A stretch of DNA of 64,000 bases from Herminiimonas fonticola. GTDB taxonomy: Bacteria > Pseudomonadota > Gammaproteobacteria > Burkholderiales > Burkholderiaceae_D. This document shows positions 46,153 through 55,219 of this stretch, in pieces. The notes under the pieces are model-generated. The model searched no databases and was not told the DNA's origin. It was given only the letters and a program-made list of their open reading frames with translations. The position numbers and the translations under genes are program-made. The stretch is from NCBI RefSeq assembly GCF_003293745.1, contig NZ_PTLZ01000005.1, forward strand, positions 154,922-218,921, given 5' to 3'. The first letter of the stretch is position 1. Every line of letters starts with the position of its first letter.

Positions 46153-47700
46153 ATGCCAATATCCTTTTCTCCTGTATCCACGATCAATGCACGTGATGTT
46201 TTTTTGCAAAAAATCGATAAAGAACTCGATTTGCCCGCGATTGGAAATGCCGTAGCACGCGTAGTGCAAATGACGTCTTCCGATGAGGATGCGGTAGCAG
46301 ATCTGACCTACTTCATTCTGTCCGACGTCGCGCTCACGCAAAAAATTCTTCGCCTCTCCAATACCGTCCGTTATCGCACGGTATCCGGCATACAGGTCAC
46401 CACCATCTCCCGCGCGATTTACCTATTGGGTTTCAACACAGTCAGGGACTGTGCCTTGGCGATGCTGCTGGTCGAACGTTTATCCAGTGCCAAACACAGC
46501 CATGCAGTGCGGGCAGAACTGGTGAAGGCGCTGTACGCGAGCGTAATCGGCCGCGAAATGGCGCGCAGCAGCAAACGTTCAGGTGCCGAAGAGGCGGCGA
46601 TTGCGGCCCTCTTTGCCAACATCGGGCAAGTCCTGGTCGCCGCGTATGATTATCCAAGCTACGCAGAGATTGCCAGCCTGGTCGAAAATGAAAAGATTGC
46701 GCAAGACGCGGCCGGCGTGAAAGTCATGGGTTGCAGCTTCAGCCTGATCGGACAATCTGTTTTGCGGGAATGGAATATCCCGGAAGCGATCGTGCAGGCA
46801 ATGACACCTGCGCCCGGCGGCGCGCTGAAGCCGTCTCAAAAAACTCAGGAAAGAATGCAGCAAATCGCATCCTTCAGTGTGGAAACGAGTGGTGTGTTTT
46901 CCCTGAAAAGCGAACTGGCAAAAATCACGGCAAAGAATGCCTTGATAGCCAGGTTTGGCTCGGCCCTGAATATTACGAGCGATCAGCTCGCCGATTTGAT
47001 CGAGTCTGCCGAAACCGAAACACGCATGCTGGCAGAAATCATGGGCTTGTCGGATACCGATCTGACAGAAGATAGTGCCAGCGCGCAGTCCGAGACTGCC
47101 GGCATCCCTAACGAACTGTTGATGAATCCGACGCCAGTCGCCAGCGAAGAAGGCGAAGAGCGACATCCGAGTGGCAAGCCCGTCAAGGCAAGGGACAGGT
47201 TACTGGCAGGCGTTCAGGAAATCATGCAAATGACCAGCGCTGGCCATGCACAGGCCAACGACGTCATGCTGCATATGCTTGAAACGCTGTACAACAGCAT
47301 GGGCTTTCGTTTTGCCACGATCTGCCTGAAAGATGCAAAAACCGGCGAGTACCGTTCACGCATCGCGCTCGGTGAAGATGCAGCACGGCGCAGGGCTGGT
47401 CTGATTTTTACCCTTGGCAAGCAACGGGATTTATTCAGGCTATCGATGGAGAGCGATGCCGACCTGATGATTTCTGACGCCAGCGACACCAAGATCAGCG
47501 AGCTGCTTCCTGCCTGGCACCGCGAACTTTTCCACGACGCTCGCAGCTTTATTGTGTTGCCTATCATCGTGCAAAAAAATCCCCTTGGATTTTTTTATGC
47601 AGATCGTTCCCAGCCTGCGCCTGAAGGTGTGCCTTCAGATGAAACGGCGCTGATTAAAATTCTCAAGAGCCAGGTATTGGCGGCACTTGGGCATAAATAG
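46153..47700 (+). CDS. HDOD-GAF signalling protein
   Basis: A 515-residue cytoplasmic protein. An HDOD domain covers about residues 15-215 (LDLPAIGNAVARVVQMTSS, LTQKILRLSNTVRYRTVSG, RAIYLLGFNTVRDCALAML). A GAF-like domain covers about residues 370-512 (LHMLETLYNSMGFRFATICL, IVLPIIVQKNPLGFFYADRS). In the HD-like site the sequence reads LFANIGQ where an HD pair would lie, so metal-dependent phosphohydrolase activity is not expected. Such proteins commonly act as scaffolds in c-di-GMP and motility signalling. It stands alone, with about 90 bases to the next gene. Confidence 0.9.
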   Translation: MPISFSPVSTINARDVFLQKIDKELDLPAIGNAVARVVQMTSSDEDAVADLTYFILSDVALTQKILRLSNTVRYRTVSGIQVTTISRAIYLLGFNTVRDCALAMLLVERLSSAKHSHAVRAELVKALYASVIGREMARSSKRSGAEEAAIAALFANIGQVLVAAYDYPSYAEIASLVENEKIAQDAAGVKVMGCSFSLIGQSVLREWNIPEAIVQAMTPAPGGALKPSQKTQERMQQIASFSVETSGVFSLKSELAKITAKNALIARFGSALNITSDQLADLIESAETETRMLAEIMGLSDTDLTEDSASAQSETAGIPNELLMNPTPVASEEGEERHPSGKPVKARDRLLAGVQEIMQMTSAGHAQANDVMLHMLETLYNSMGFRFATICLKDAKTGEYRSRIALGEDAARRRAGLIFTLGKQRDLFRLSMESDADLMISDASDTKISELLPAWHRELFHDARSFIVLPIIVQKNPLGFFYADRSQPAPEGVPSDETALIKILKSQVLAALGHK

Positions 47701-47793
47701 ACGAACCTGCAATCTTGAGCTAATTATTTTTTTGTAGCATGATGCGATCGCTCTCTCATTCGATTAAAACGCGTTAAAAAAGAAAGCCGCGCC

Positions 47794-48555
47794 ATGCCCT
47801 TGAGAAAAATCATCGCGATTCTAAGTATCGCAAGCTGCAGTTTGCCGGCCATCGCCGATGACGGCCCACCTGTAACCCCGTATCGACCTTCCGTATCGTC
47901 CCCCGCCCAATTGCCTGCGCCCGGCCAGCTTGAACTGGAACTGGGTGGACTGTCGATGAAAACGAATGAAGAGCGACGCGACAGCGTGCCATATCAATTC
48001 AAACTCGCCTTCTCTGAAAACTGGGGCATCCTGCTCGGCGGTGATGCCTACGTTTGGCAGCGCGATCCTGATAATCGCATCAGCGGTTTCGGCGATACCA
48101 GCATCACCTTGAAGCGCGCATTCCTGATCGATGACAGCACGGCATTCGGCCTGGAATTCACCAGCAGAATGCCCAGCAGCAAAGACAAGCTAGGAAGCGC
48201 CAAGGCCGATTACACACTGAACGGTATTTTCAGCAAAGACATAGGCGACTTTCATCTGGACATGAACCTCAACACCACGCGCATAGGCGCACCGGATGCA
48301 GAAACAGGCCGTTCGCTGACCGGCATATCGTCATCACTATCGACATCCCTGTCAGAAAAATGGGGCGTGGTCGGCGAACTGTCAGGCACACACCAAAGCG
48401 GCACACCGAACAACGCACTATTCCTGACGGCATTAACCTACAGCCCGAGCAAACGCATGACGATCGACTTCGGCCTGGCAAAAGGGCTGAACAAGGATTC
48501 GCCGGACTGGGCAGTGTTCACAGGGATAGTGGTGCCGATTGCAAATTTTTGGTGA
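47794..48555 (+). CDS. Predicted outer-membrane beta-barrel protein (MetA-pathway/phenol-degradation-type)
   Basis: A 253-residue exported protein. A signal peptide ends near Ala21 (SCSLPAIADD), then come alternating amphipathic strands ending in Trp, as in outer-membrane barrels. The overall pattern (LPAPGQLELELGGLSMK, GFGDTSITLKRAFLIDDS, ALTYSPSKRMTIDFGLAKGL) matches the putative transporter family related to meta-pathway phenol degradation proteins. Substrate or role is unknown. No aromatic-degradation genes are near. The match is by pattern, so the family name is only moderately sure. Confidence 0.78.
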   Translation: MPLRKIIAILSIASCSLPAIADDGPPVTPYRPSVSSPAQLPAPGQLELELGGLSMKTNEERRDSVPYQFKLAFSENWGILLGGDAYVWQRDPDNRISGFGDTSITLKRAFLIDDSTAFGLEFTSRMPSSKDKLGSAKADYTLNGIFSKDIGDFHLDMNLNTTRIGAPDAETGRSLTGISSSLSTSLSEKWGVVGELSGTHQSGTPNNALFLTALTYSPSKRMTIDFGLAKGLNKDSPDWAVFTGIVVPIANFW

Positions 48556-48635
48556 GCGGGCTCTAGTGATGCTGCTGTCATTTCAGCAATCGATGCTCGT
48601 CGCAAACCCGATATAGACCCAGGGAATCCACACAG

Positions 48636-48881
48636 ATGAACAATGCTCCAGCATTGGCGGCTATGGGCTTCACAATACCAACTCCCGCCTATCTGTTTGG
48701 CGCGATATTGTTCAGTGTCATCGGTTACGCCGCTTATCGCTACGGTAAAAAAATAGAATTGATGCATCCCAAGTGGATAGGCGTTGCATTGATGCTGTTT
48801 CCTTATGCGATATCACGGACGTGGATGCTGTATCTGATAGGTGCCGGCTTGTGCGCGGCTTTGTATATCTTCCGCGCGTGA
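48636..48881 (+). CDS. Small two-helix membrane protein
   Basis: An 81-residue protein with one helix at about residues 18-36 (YLFGAILFSVIGYAAYRYG) and another hydrophobic region at about 47-78 that may contain two segments. The central HPKWIGVALMLFPYAISRTW and general shape look like a conserved small inner-membrane protein common in betaproteobacteria, but I do not know a function. It stands alone between the barrel protein and a LysE-type exporter, and no strong ribosome-binding site is visible. Confidence 0.65.
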   Translation: MNNAPALAAMGFTIPTPAYLFGAILFSVIGYAAYRYGKKIELMHPKWIGVALMLFPYAISRTWMLYLIGAGLCAALYIFRA

Positions 48882-48977
48882 TTGTTTGTCGTTTCATCAA
48901 TACCACTGGATGCAGCTAAAAATGCGAGGTGACGAAACACGATAAACTTCAGCATTACGCTTTTACTGCAATCCATC

Positions 48978-49622
48978 ATGACCCTCGCCCACTGGCTTAC
49001 CTTCCTCGTCGCCTCCATCCTGATTGCAGTTTCTCCCGGCTCCGGTGCAGTGTTATCCATGTCGCACGGCTTGTCTTATGGCGTACGCAAAACGACAGGC
49101 ACTATTTTTGGCTTGCAGTTGGGATTGTTATTGCTGTTGATTGTCGCAGGCGCAGGCGTTGGCTCTTTGCTGATGGCATCTGAAATCGCATTCAATCTCG
49201 TCAAGACGGTTGGCGCGCTTTATCTGATTTATCTCGGTTTTAGTCAGTGGCGTGCGAAAGTGGTGATGGCACCAGAGCTGCAGGCAAACCTCGGACAGAC
49301 AAATGCACCGAGCTTGCGCAAGCGCTTTTTGCTGGGCTTTTTTACCAATGCTACCAACCCGAAAGGCGTGGTCTTCATGGTGGCCGTGCTGCCGCAATTC
49401 ATCGTCAAGGATGCAGCGTTATTGCCGCAGTTGGCGATTCTGGCGGTGACGATGTGTACCATTGATGTGATCGTGATGCACGGTTACGCATTTGCCGCTG
49501 CGGCGATGCAAGGCTTCTTCCGCGATGCACATGCGGTAAAAAAGCAGAATCGCTTCTTCGGCGGTTTATTGATGGTGGTAGGCGCAGGTTTGTTTTTTGT
49601 CAAACGCAGCCCCGCAACGTAA
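48978..49622 (+). CDS. LysE/RhtB-family amino-acid exporter
   Basis: A 214-residue membrane protein with six helices of the LysE superfamily, RhtB branch. The conserved opening ASILIAVSPGSGAVLSMSHG and LVKTVGALYLIYLGFSQWR are diagnostic, and FTNATNPKGVVFMVAVLPQF is the usual third motif. Relatives export homoserine, threonine or lactones; the exact substrate is not given by sequence. No LysR-type regulator is next to it. Its ATG lacks a strong ribosome-binding site. Confidence 0.92.
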   Translation: MTLAHWLTFLVASILIAVSPGSGAVLSMSHGLSYGVRKTTGTIFGLQLGLLLLLIVAGAGVGSLLMASEIAFNLVKTVGALYLIYLGFSQWRAKVVMAPELQANLGQTNAPSLRKRFLLGFFTNATNPKGVVFMVAVLPQFIVKDAALLPQLAILAVTMCTIDVIVMHGYAFAAAAMQGFFRDAHAVKKQNRFFGGLLMVVGAGLFFVKRSPAT

Positions 49623-49833
49623 TCCTGTTGTCAGCCTTGGTCTTTACAATCAGGCCGTGGCAATATTGAGCGCCACAGTTTGAATCGACTCATCAAGCCG
49701 ACGACTGTTCACACAAGCTGTGTGTTCGCCCTCCTGACGGGCGCACTTCTTGCGTTAAGGTCTTGTCTTACCAACATGCCTCGCCACAAGCGCAGACATG
49801 TATTTTCTAGACTAACCCTCACTAGATGAAATT

Positions 49834-50235
49834 ATGGATCTGACTACGCCTGCTTTACTCTTCCCCGCCATCTCATTGTTGTTGCTCGCTTATACCAATC
49901 GCTTTCTCGTGATCGCGCAATTGATACGTCAACTACACGTCAAATATCAGGATGGTGCACGTGACGAGGTCACGCGACAAATATCCAATCTGCGCCAGCG
50001 CGTGCTGCTGATGCGGCGCATGCAGGCGATGGGCGTGCTGTCATTTTTGCTGTGTGCGCTCTCGATGTTGCTGGTTTTTATTCAACTGATTCCTATCGCA
50101 AAAGTGATTTTCGGCCTGAGCATTTTCATGCTGGTGTTGTCCTTGCTGGTTTCCCTGCATGAAATCACCATCAGCACCAAGGCCATCGAGATCGAGATCG
50201 AAGATATGGAACAAAGCCTGCGTAACCACGATTAA
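49834..50235 (+). CDS. DUF2721 family membrane protein
   Basis: A 133-residue protein matching DUF2721. An N-terminal helix (PALLFPAISLLLLAYTNRFL) is followed by a polar, helical stretch (VIAQLIRQLHVKYQDGARDE, then RQRVLLMRRMQAMGVLSFLL) and two closely spaced helices at about residues 62-112. The acidic C-terminus IEIEIEDMEQSL is typical. No function is known for the family. It is about 210 bases from the exporter upstream and lies alone. Confidence 0.85.
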   Translation: MDLTTPALLFPAISLLLLAYTNRFLVIAQLIRQLHVKYQDGARDEVTRQISNLRQRVLLMRRMQAMGVLSFLLCALSMLLVFIQLIPIAKVIFGLSIFMLVLSLLVSLHEITISTKAIEIEIEDMEQSLRNHD

Positions 50236-50378
50236 GTTTGTGCAAATATACGCACGGAAATGATGTCTGTTTGCAAGCGCAAGTCGGTGTCATTTCCATC
50301 TGCCTTCCACTCCGATTTGGGCGTATAGTTGCATCCTCAGACGCAACGTTTTAACGCCTTTTTCAGTCCAAATATCTT

Positions 50379-50774
50379 ATGCCGCAAGTGACTCTTCCCA
50401 TCGCCAAAAACGTGTTCGGCGAACCTCTGGTCCCGTGTTCATTCAAACCCGTGACCGGATATTTCCGCGACGGTTGCTGCAAGACCAATGAGGATGATGT
50501 TGGTACGCACATAGTCTGCACGGTGATGACGGCGACCTTCCTTGAGTTCAGTCGTGGTTGCGGCAATGATTTATCGACACCACGTCCGGAATGGAATTTC
50601 CCGGGTTTGAAACCAGGCGATCAATGGTGTTTGTGCGCCAATCGCTGGGTCGAAGCCTGGCGTGCCGGTGTGGCACCCAAGGTAGTACTTGAAAGTACCA
50701 ACCAAAAGATACTGGAAATTGTCCGCCTGGAAGATCTGCGTGAGCACGCTTACGCAATCCCGGAAGAAGAGTAA
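50379..50774 (+). CDS. DUF2237 family protein
   Basis: A 131-residue soluble protein of the DUF2237 family. The highly conserved stretch starts KNVFGEPLVPCSFKPVTGYF and continues with FRDGCCKTNEDDVGTHIVCT, MTATFLEFSRGCGNDLSTP and GLKPGDQWCLCANRWVEAW, all visible. Several invariant Cys residues (in the CCKT and WCLCA motifs) suggest metal or redox chemistry, but the family has no established role. Its start lacks a clear ribosome-binding site. It is adjacent to no related gene. Confidence 0.9.
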   Translation: MPQVTLPIAKNVFGEPLVPCSFKPVTGYFRDGCCKTNEDDVGTHIVCTVMTATFLEFSRGCGNDLSTPRPEWNFPGLKPGDQWCLCANRWVEAWRAGVAPKVVLESTNQKILEIVRLEDLREHAYAIPEEE

Positions 50775-50875
50775 GACTTTTGCTGCGTACGCGCACTGTA
50801 CTCTTGGCTGGTTCTTGCATCACGATTCAGTCAGCGTCGCAAAATTTCCTATAGTTAGATACGTCAACAGCGGGA

Positions 50876-51412
50876 TTACTTGCCCGGCATCGCATCCCGA
50901 ATCGGCTTGACCGAACCGCAATTTGCACTCAGCCATTTGCCGCTGCTATCGGTACGATCGCTGAACGGCATTCCCTGCATCGTTCCCTTGAATTCAGAAG
51001 TCGTGCTGAAACTCTGATCGCTGGCGAATACGGTTTTGCTGATTCCCTTGCCTTTCATCTGCGCCCCGTCACAAATCATATCCATCGTGTAGCCATCGCT
51101 GGTGCGCTTTTGATTCTTCATCTCACAGCCTGATTCCTTGTGATTCATTTGCGGCAGGTTTTCACGCTCGGCCATGTCCTTCGTAATGCAAATCTTGTTA
51201 ACGATGGCACCGCTTTGCAGTTGCGCCATGTCGACACCCATTTTGCGCATTTGCTCAATCTGCTCCGGTGAGATTTTCGGCATGTTTTTCATCGAACTGG
51301 ATTGCAGCGTCACTTCCCACAAGCCCGGCTTTATGGTGCTACCGGCAAAGGCAGGAATTGACCACAACAGCGTAAGCACGGCAGCAACGGAACAAGCAAA
51401 GAATTTGGACAT
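50876..51412 (-). CDS. DUF3617 family exported protein
   Basis: A 178-residue secreted protein of DUF3617. A signal peptide covers about residues 1-23 (SVAAVLTLLWSIPAFAG), followed by the family start IKPGLWEVTLQSSSMKN and a Met/Lys-rich helix (EQIEQMRKMGVDMAQLQSG). Two Cys pairs (KICITKD/GCEMKN and ICDGA/NCGSV) suggest disulfide bonds in the periplasm. GGAG lies 8 bases before the ATG. The function is unknown; it is convergent to DUF2237 and divergent from the GGDEF gene. Confidence 0.85.
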   Translation of the reverse strand: MSKFFACSVAAVLTLLWSIPAFAGSTIKPGLWEVTLQSSSMKNMPKISPEQIEQMRKMGVDMAQLQSGAIVNKICITKDMAERENLPQMNHKESGCEMKNQKRTSDGYTMDMICDGAQMKGKGISKTVFASDQSFSTTSEFKGTMQGMPFSDRTDSSGKWLSANCGSVKPIRDAMPGK

Positions 51413-51624
51413 GATGGACTCCGTATGGGATGACCTTTACATCGTACATCCGGTTTTTGCGCATCACAATATGCGGTTTTCATGCTTGGCAGCACTAAAT
51501 TCACCGAATAATGCTAGGTCACAGAAGTTAACAATATTTCCAAAAAGAATCGGCTAAACTTCTATCAGGACAATAAATACTCGGCACCAACACTGATAGG
51601 GCCACGTCCCGCATTGGATTCACT

Positions 51625-52767
51625 ATGGATTCGCTAACTGCCGGCATCATCTTAATTCTGTTGCAAATGTGTATTGCGCTGGTGATGGCGGGCGTCTTTT
51701 TTGCAGCACCTACCGAAAAAAGCACACGTTACTGGGCGCTCGCCGGCAGCTATATCGCTTTAGGCGTACTGATCGCCATCCTGAATAATCGCCACCCGCG
51801 CGCCCTTGTATTGATGACCGGTGCCGGTCTGATCATGGTGGGTCTGATCTATCAATGGCACGGCATTATTGCCTTTTATAAAAAACAACCTCCCAAATGG
51901 ACCTGGTTGATCTGCGTGATCTTCCTTGTTTTGCTGGGGCTAGCACTGCAGTTGAACGCAGCCAAACCGCAGATATCCATCCTGTTTACTGTCACCACCC
52001 TACTCCTGCACATATTGAGTTTCCATACAGTTTGGCAAGGACAGGGCGGACCGCCGCAAACATTTGTTCAACGCTTGGTACAAGGCGCGCTCATCCTGTT
52101 GATAGTGGGAAATGTCCTGAAGCTGTGGATCGCTGGCGTACAAATTTACGGGGGAGTAGTACCCGTTACCCGCAGCACTTTCGATGTTGTCGCAACCTAT
52201 GTGATACCTGCCGCCGGCACCGTACTATTCTCTATCGGTTTGCTGCTGCTGTATTTTGAACGGACGATAGAAGAAAACCGCCATCTGGCTACCCACGACG
52301 AGCTAAGCAAGTTATTTAATCGCCGGGCCATCGTGGCGGCCGGTGAGCGCGAACTGGATTTGTCTATCCGTCTGCAACGCTCGTTGACGCTGGCATTCAT
52401 CGATATTGATCTGTTCAAGCATTTCAACGATGAATTCGGCCATGTCGCCGGCGATACCGTACTCGCTGAAGTAGCCGCGATTCTGCAAAAAACCTGTCGC
52501 TCTATCGATATGGTCGGGCGTTATGGCGGCGAAGAATTCCTGGTCGTGTTGCCAGGTGTGGACCTCAGCGGTGCGGCGCTGATCGGCCAACGCCTGATTA
52601 ATGCAGTGCGCGACTATCGCTTCCTCGGCGAACATCCTGTGACGATCAGCGCCGGCTTGGCTACTCTGCCGCTAGATGGCAATTGTTCATGGGATCAATT
52701 AATACGCCGCGCCGATGCCGCGCTGTACGAAGCCAAGGATATGGGACGCAATCGCTTCTGCGTATAA
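51625..52767 (+). CDS. Membrane diguanylate cyclase (GGDEF)
   Basis: A 380-residue protein with about six transmembrane helices (residues 5-215) and a C-terminal GGDEF domain (about 220-378). The active site reads GGEEF at 301-305, a fully functional variant. The RxxD inhibitory site is at 292-295 (RSID), five residues before it. Upstream HDELSKLFNRRA and FIDIDLFKHFND are also intact. It should make c-di-GMP from two GTP at the inner membrane and be feedback-inhibited. The sensor part resembles no named family that I recognise. Confidence 0.92.
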   Translation: MDSLTAGIILILLQMCIALVMAGVFFAAPTEKSTRYWALAGSYIALGVLIAILNNRHPRALVLMTGAGLIMVGLIYQWHGIIAFYKKQPPKWTWLICVIFLVLLGLALQLNAAKPQISILFTVTTLLLHILSFHTVWQGQGGPPQTFVQRLVQGALILLIVGNVLKLWIAGVQIYGGVVPVTRSTFDVVATYVIPAAGTVLFSIGLLLLYFERTIEENRHLATHDELSKLFNRRAIVAAGERELDLSIRLQRSLTLAFIDIDLFKHFNDEFGHVAGDTVLAEVAAILQKTCRSIDMVGRYGGEEFLVVLPGVDLSGAALIGQRLINAVRDYRFLGEHPVTISAGLATLPLDGNCSWDQLIRRADAALYEAKDMGRNRFCV

Positions 52768-52974
52768 GGCAGCAATCCAGGGTTTTTCATCTTTTGCACA
52801 TTGAACTATTGTTTTTCGAACCTTGCATTGCCATCCATTTTTCCATTCGTCTTCACTCTGTCTTGATCGTTCTTTCACAAGACGCTTGCATATACAACAT
52901 CCAGCTATTTCTCGATAGATACATCGTGCGCCCGGTGGTAAGCTAAGCCAAAGAGAAAACAAGAGAGACACCAT

Positions 52975-53295
52975 ATGACCGCAATCAGCGCGCAATTTGC
53001 ATTGAACGACGTCAAGCCGGACATGGTTCTGTCAGATGATCTGCTCGATCAGCAGGGACAAGTCCTGCTGCCCAAAGGCGCCACGCTGACGGAACATATA
53101 ATCGAATCGCTGCACAGACATGATGTCGTTTCCGTCAGAATTGCGATGGGCGAACTGACGCCAGAGGAAGACGCGATACAGCGCGCACATTTTCAGGTTC
53201 GACTGGAACGACTATTCCGCAAATCGGATGACGAGCATGCAAACGGATTGCTGCATCGCTACATTCGCACTTTCCGGCTGGGAGAAGAAGCATGA
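52975..53295 (+). CDS. Small protein resembling the N-terminal domain of HD-GYP proteins
   Basis: A 106-residue soluble protein. Its first 55 residues (NDVKPDMVLSDDLLDQQGQV, then LLPKGATLTEHIIESLHRHD and VVSVRI) resemble the small beta-rich domain found at the start of many HD-GYP c-di-GMP phosphodiesterases. The rest is a charged helix. Here that domain is separate. The stop overlaps the start of the HDOD gene by four bases (ATGA), so the two products are probably made in equal amounts. It may be a detached regulatory subunit; I cannot confirm the family. Confidence 0.75.
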   Translation: MTAISAQFALNDVKPDMVLSDDLLDQQGQVLLPKGATLTEHIIESLHRHDVVSVRIAMGELTPEEDAIQRAHFQVRLERLFRKSDDEHANGLLHRYIRTFRLGEEA

Positions 53296-54164
53296 CGCAT
53301 GCGCTGCCTGAGCCCAACGTTACGAAGGTATATTTCGATCAAGTCCTTGAACAAATCCGCGATTTGCCTGCGCTACCGGCCATCGTGCAAGACTTGATCG
53401 CCAGCGTCGGACCCGATGACATCGATATCAACGTCGTTACGCGCAAAGTCATGCTCGACCAGACGCTGGCAGCTAAAACTCTGCGCTTTGCGAACTCATC
53501 CTTTTACGGGACGCAAACCAAGGTCACCACCATTCAACAGGCGATTACGCTGATCGGTGTGAATTCGGTGCGGCATGTGGTGACAGCCACCGCACTGACC
53601 GGCTATTTCCCGGAAAATAGTTGTGCCGGACTGGATTTCATTTCATTGTGGCGCCATGCAATTGCAACTGCGGTATGCGCACGTGTACTGGCTCGTCATC
53701 TGCATGTGAATCAGGATTACGCTTTTACTGCCGGGCTGTTGCACGACATAGGACGTCTGGTCCTGGCAACCTATTTCCGCCGTGAATATGAAGCGGTGGT
53801 GGTCTATCGCAAGCTGCACGATTGCCAATGGCTGGAAGCAGAACGGGAAGTGATGGGCGTAGACCATACGATGGCAGGCGAGGCGCTGGCTGCACATTGG
53901 AATTTCTCCGATACGATTCGATTTGCGATTGCTGGCCATCACGAACCTGAAGGCCAAAAAGTACATTCGCTTGCATCCATCGTGCATATTGCGAACGCGA
54001 TCACCCATGCGCTGGACATGTCGGGCGTGGAAGACGATCTGGTGCCGCCAGTTTCACCTGCGTCGTGGCAGGGGCTGGGATTAAGCGAAGAAATTTATCA
54101 ACAAGTCTTCCTCGAAACAGAACTCCAATTCGATGAAGTAAGCCGCGTCCTGCTGGCAGAATAA
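53292..54164 (+). CDS. HDOD protein retaining an HD-type motif
   Basis: A 290-residue HDOD protein (LPALPAIVQDLIASVG, ALTLRFAN-like AAKTLRFANSSFYG, QQAITLIGVNSVRHVV). Unlike the other HDOD protein in the window, it keeps LLHDIGRL (His151-Asp152), plus His122, His192 and HH at 216-217, the spacing expected of HD metal ligands. Phosphohydrolase activity is therefore conceivable. The preceding small gene overlaps it by four bases, and a cNMP-binding cyclase gene begins 13 bases after the stop, so the three appear to form one operon. Confidence 0.88.
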   Translation: MTHALPEPNVTKVYFDQVLEQIRDLPALPAIVQDLIASVGPDDIDINVVTRKVMLDQTLAAKTLRFANSSFYGTQTKVTTIQQAITLIGVNSVRHVVTATALTGYFPENSCAGLDFISLWRHAIATAVCARVLARHLHVNQDYAFTAGLLHDIGRLVLATYFRREYEAVVVYRKLHDCQWLEAEREVMGVDHTMAGEALAAHWNFSDTIRFAIAGHHEPEGQKVHSLASIVHIANAITHALDMSGVEDDLVPPVSPASWQGLGLSEEIYQQVFLETELQFDEVSRVLLAE

Positions 54165-54177
54165 TAGAAAGAAGAAG

Positions 54178-55146
54178 TTGGAAGAAATTACGACCTTCGG
54201 AAAATCCGGACATACGATAGGCAAGCTGCATTTATTTGACGGCGTCACCGATCCCGACGTCGAGGCGATGCTCGCTCCATGCACTGTGCTACGCATTGCC
54301 GCTGACGAAGAACTGCCGAATATGCATGGCACAGAAGCGTGCGTCTATGTTGTCTTGCGTGGCGCGCTGATTAATTTTCTGGTCGTCGATAATACCCAAC
54401 AGCGTCGCACCGATAAAATTTTGCCGGGCGAAAGCATAGGCGAATTGTCGGTACTGGACGAAGCAGTTCCCTCCAACACCATGACAGCGTTGGAAGAAAC
54501 TGACTTGCTGATCATCCCGTCGCGCCTGATGTGGAAGCTGATCGATGAAGTCGATGGTGTGGCGCGCAATCTCTTGCGTCAATTGTCCTTCCGCTTGCGT
54601 GCGGCCAACGCTCAATTGCGGAGGCGTGAAAAAGTCGGCGAATTTTATCGCCAGCTATCAATGATCGATGGCCTTACCAGTTTATATAATCGTGCATGGA
54701 TGAATGACAGGCTGCCGGCTATGGTCGAAGACGCGCATATCGCTGCTCGCCCACTGTCACTGATCATGATCGATCTGGATTATTTCAAGAAATTCAACGA
54801 TGAGTACGGACATGTGGGGGGGGATAATGCACTACGCATCGCAGCCGGCGTCTTGAGCGCAGCATTGCGCCCCAGCGATTTCGCCATACGCTACGGCGGC
54901 GAAGAGTTGACTGTGATTCTGCCGGACAGTGATGAGATAGCCGGCAAGATGGTGGCGCAACGACTGTGCGAGCGCATGCGCAAAGCCATTGTCTTTGAAG
55001 ATATGCATAAACCTTTGCCTCACATCACCGCATCGTTCGGTGTCGCCACACTGGATGCTCAACATGGTGCGGAAGATCTGATCACCCGGGCCGACGCTGC
55101 CTTGTATCGCGCCAAGGAAGCAGGACGTAACCAGGTTTCGTTCTAG
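54178..55146 (+). CDS. Cyclic-nucleotide-binding GGDEF protein
   Basis: A 322-residue soluble protein with a cNMP-binding-like domain (about residues 18-118, including the PGESIGELSVLDEA cassette) and a C-terminal GGDEF domain (about 160-320). The signature reads GGEEL at 240-244, with Leu instead of Phe, and RxxD (RPSD) at 231-234. The start appears to be TTG at 54178 after AAGAAG; the first ATG would remove part of the cNMP domain. It could link cyclic mononucleotides to c-di-GMP synthesis. It is third in the operon with the HDOD protein. Confidence 0.87.
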   Translation: MEEITTFGKSGHTIGKLHLFDGVTDPDVEAMLAPCTVLRIAADEELPNMHGTEACVYVVLRGALINFLVVDNTQQRRTDKILPGESIGELSVLDEAVPSNTMTALEETDLLIIPSRLMWKLIDEVDGVARNLLRQLSFRLRAANAQLRRREKVGEFYRQLSMIDGLTSLYNRAWMNDRLPAMVEDAHIAARPLSLIMIDLDYFKKFNDEYGHVGGDNALRIAAGVLSAALRPSDFAIRYGGEELTVILPDSDEIAGKMVAQRLCERMRKAIVFEDMHKPLPHITASFGVATLDAQHGAEDLITRADAALYRAKEAGRNQVSF

Positions 55147-55219
55147 CTTATCGATTTTAATTCCCGCGCTGTTTTAGCAAGAACTGCTCACTCAGCGCGT
55201 CATCACTTCACAGATTTTC

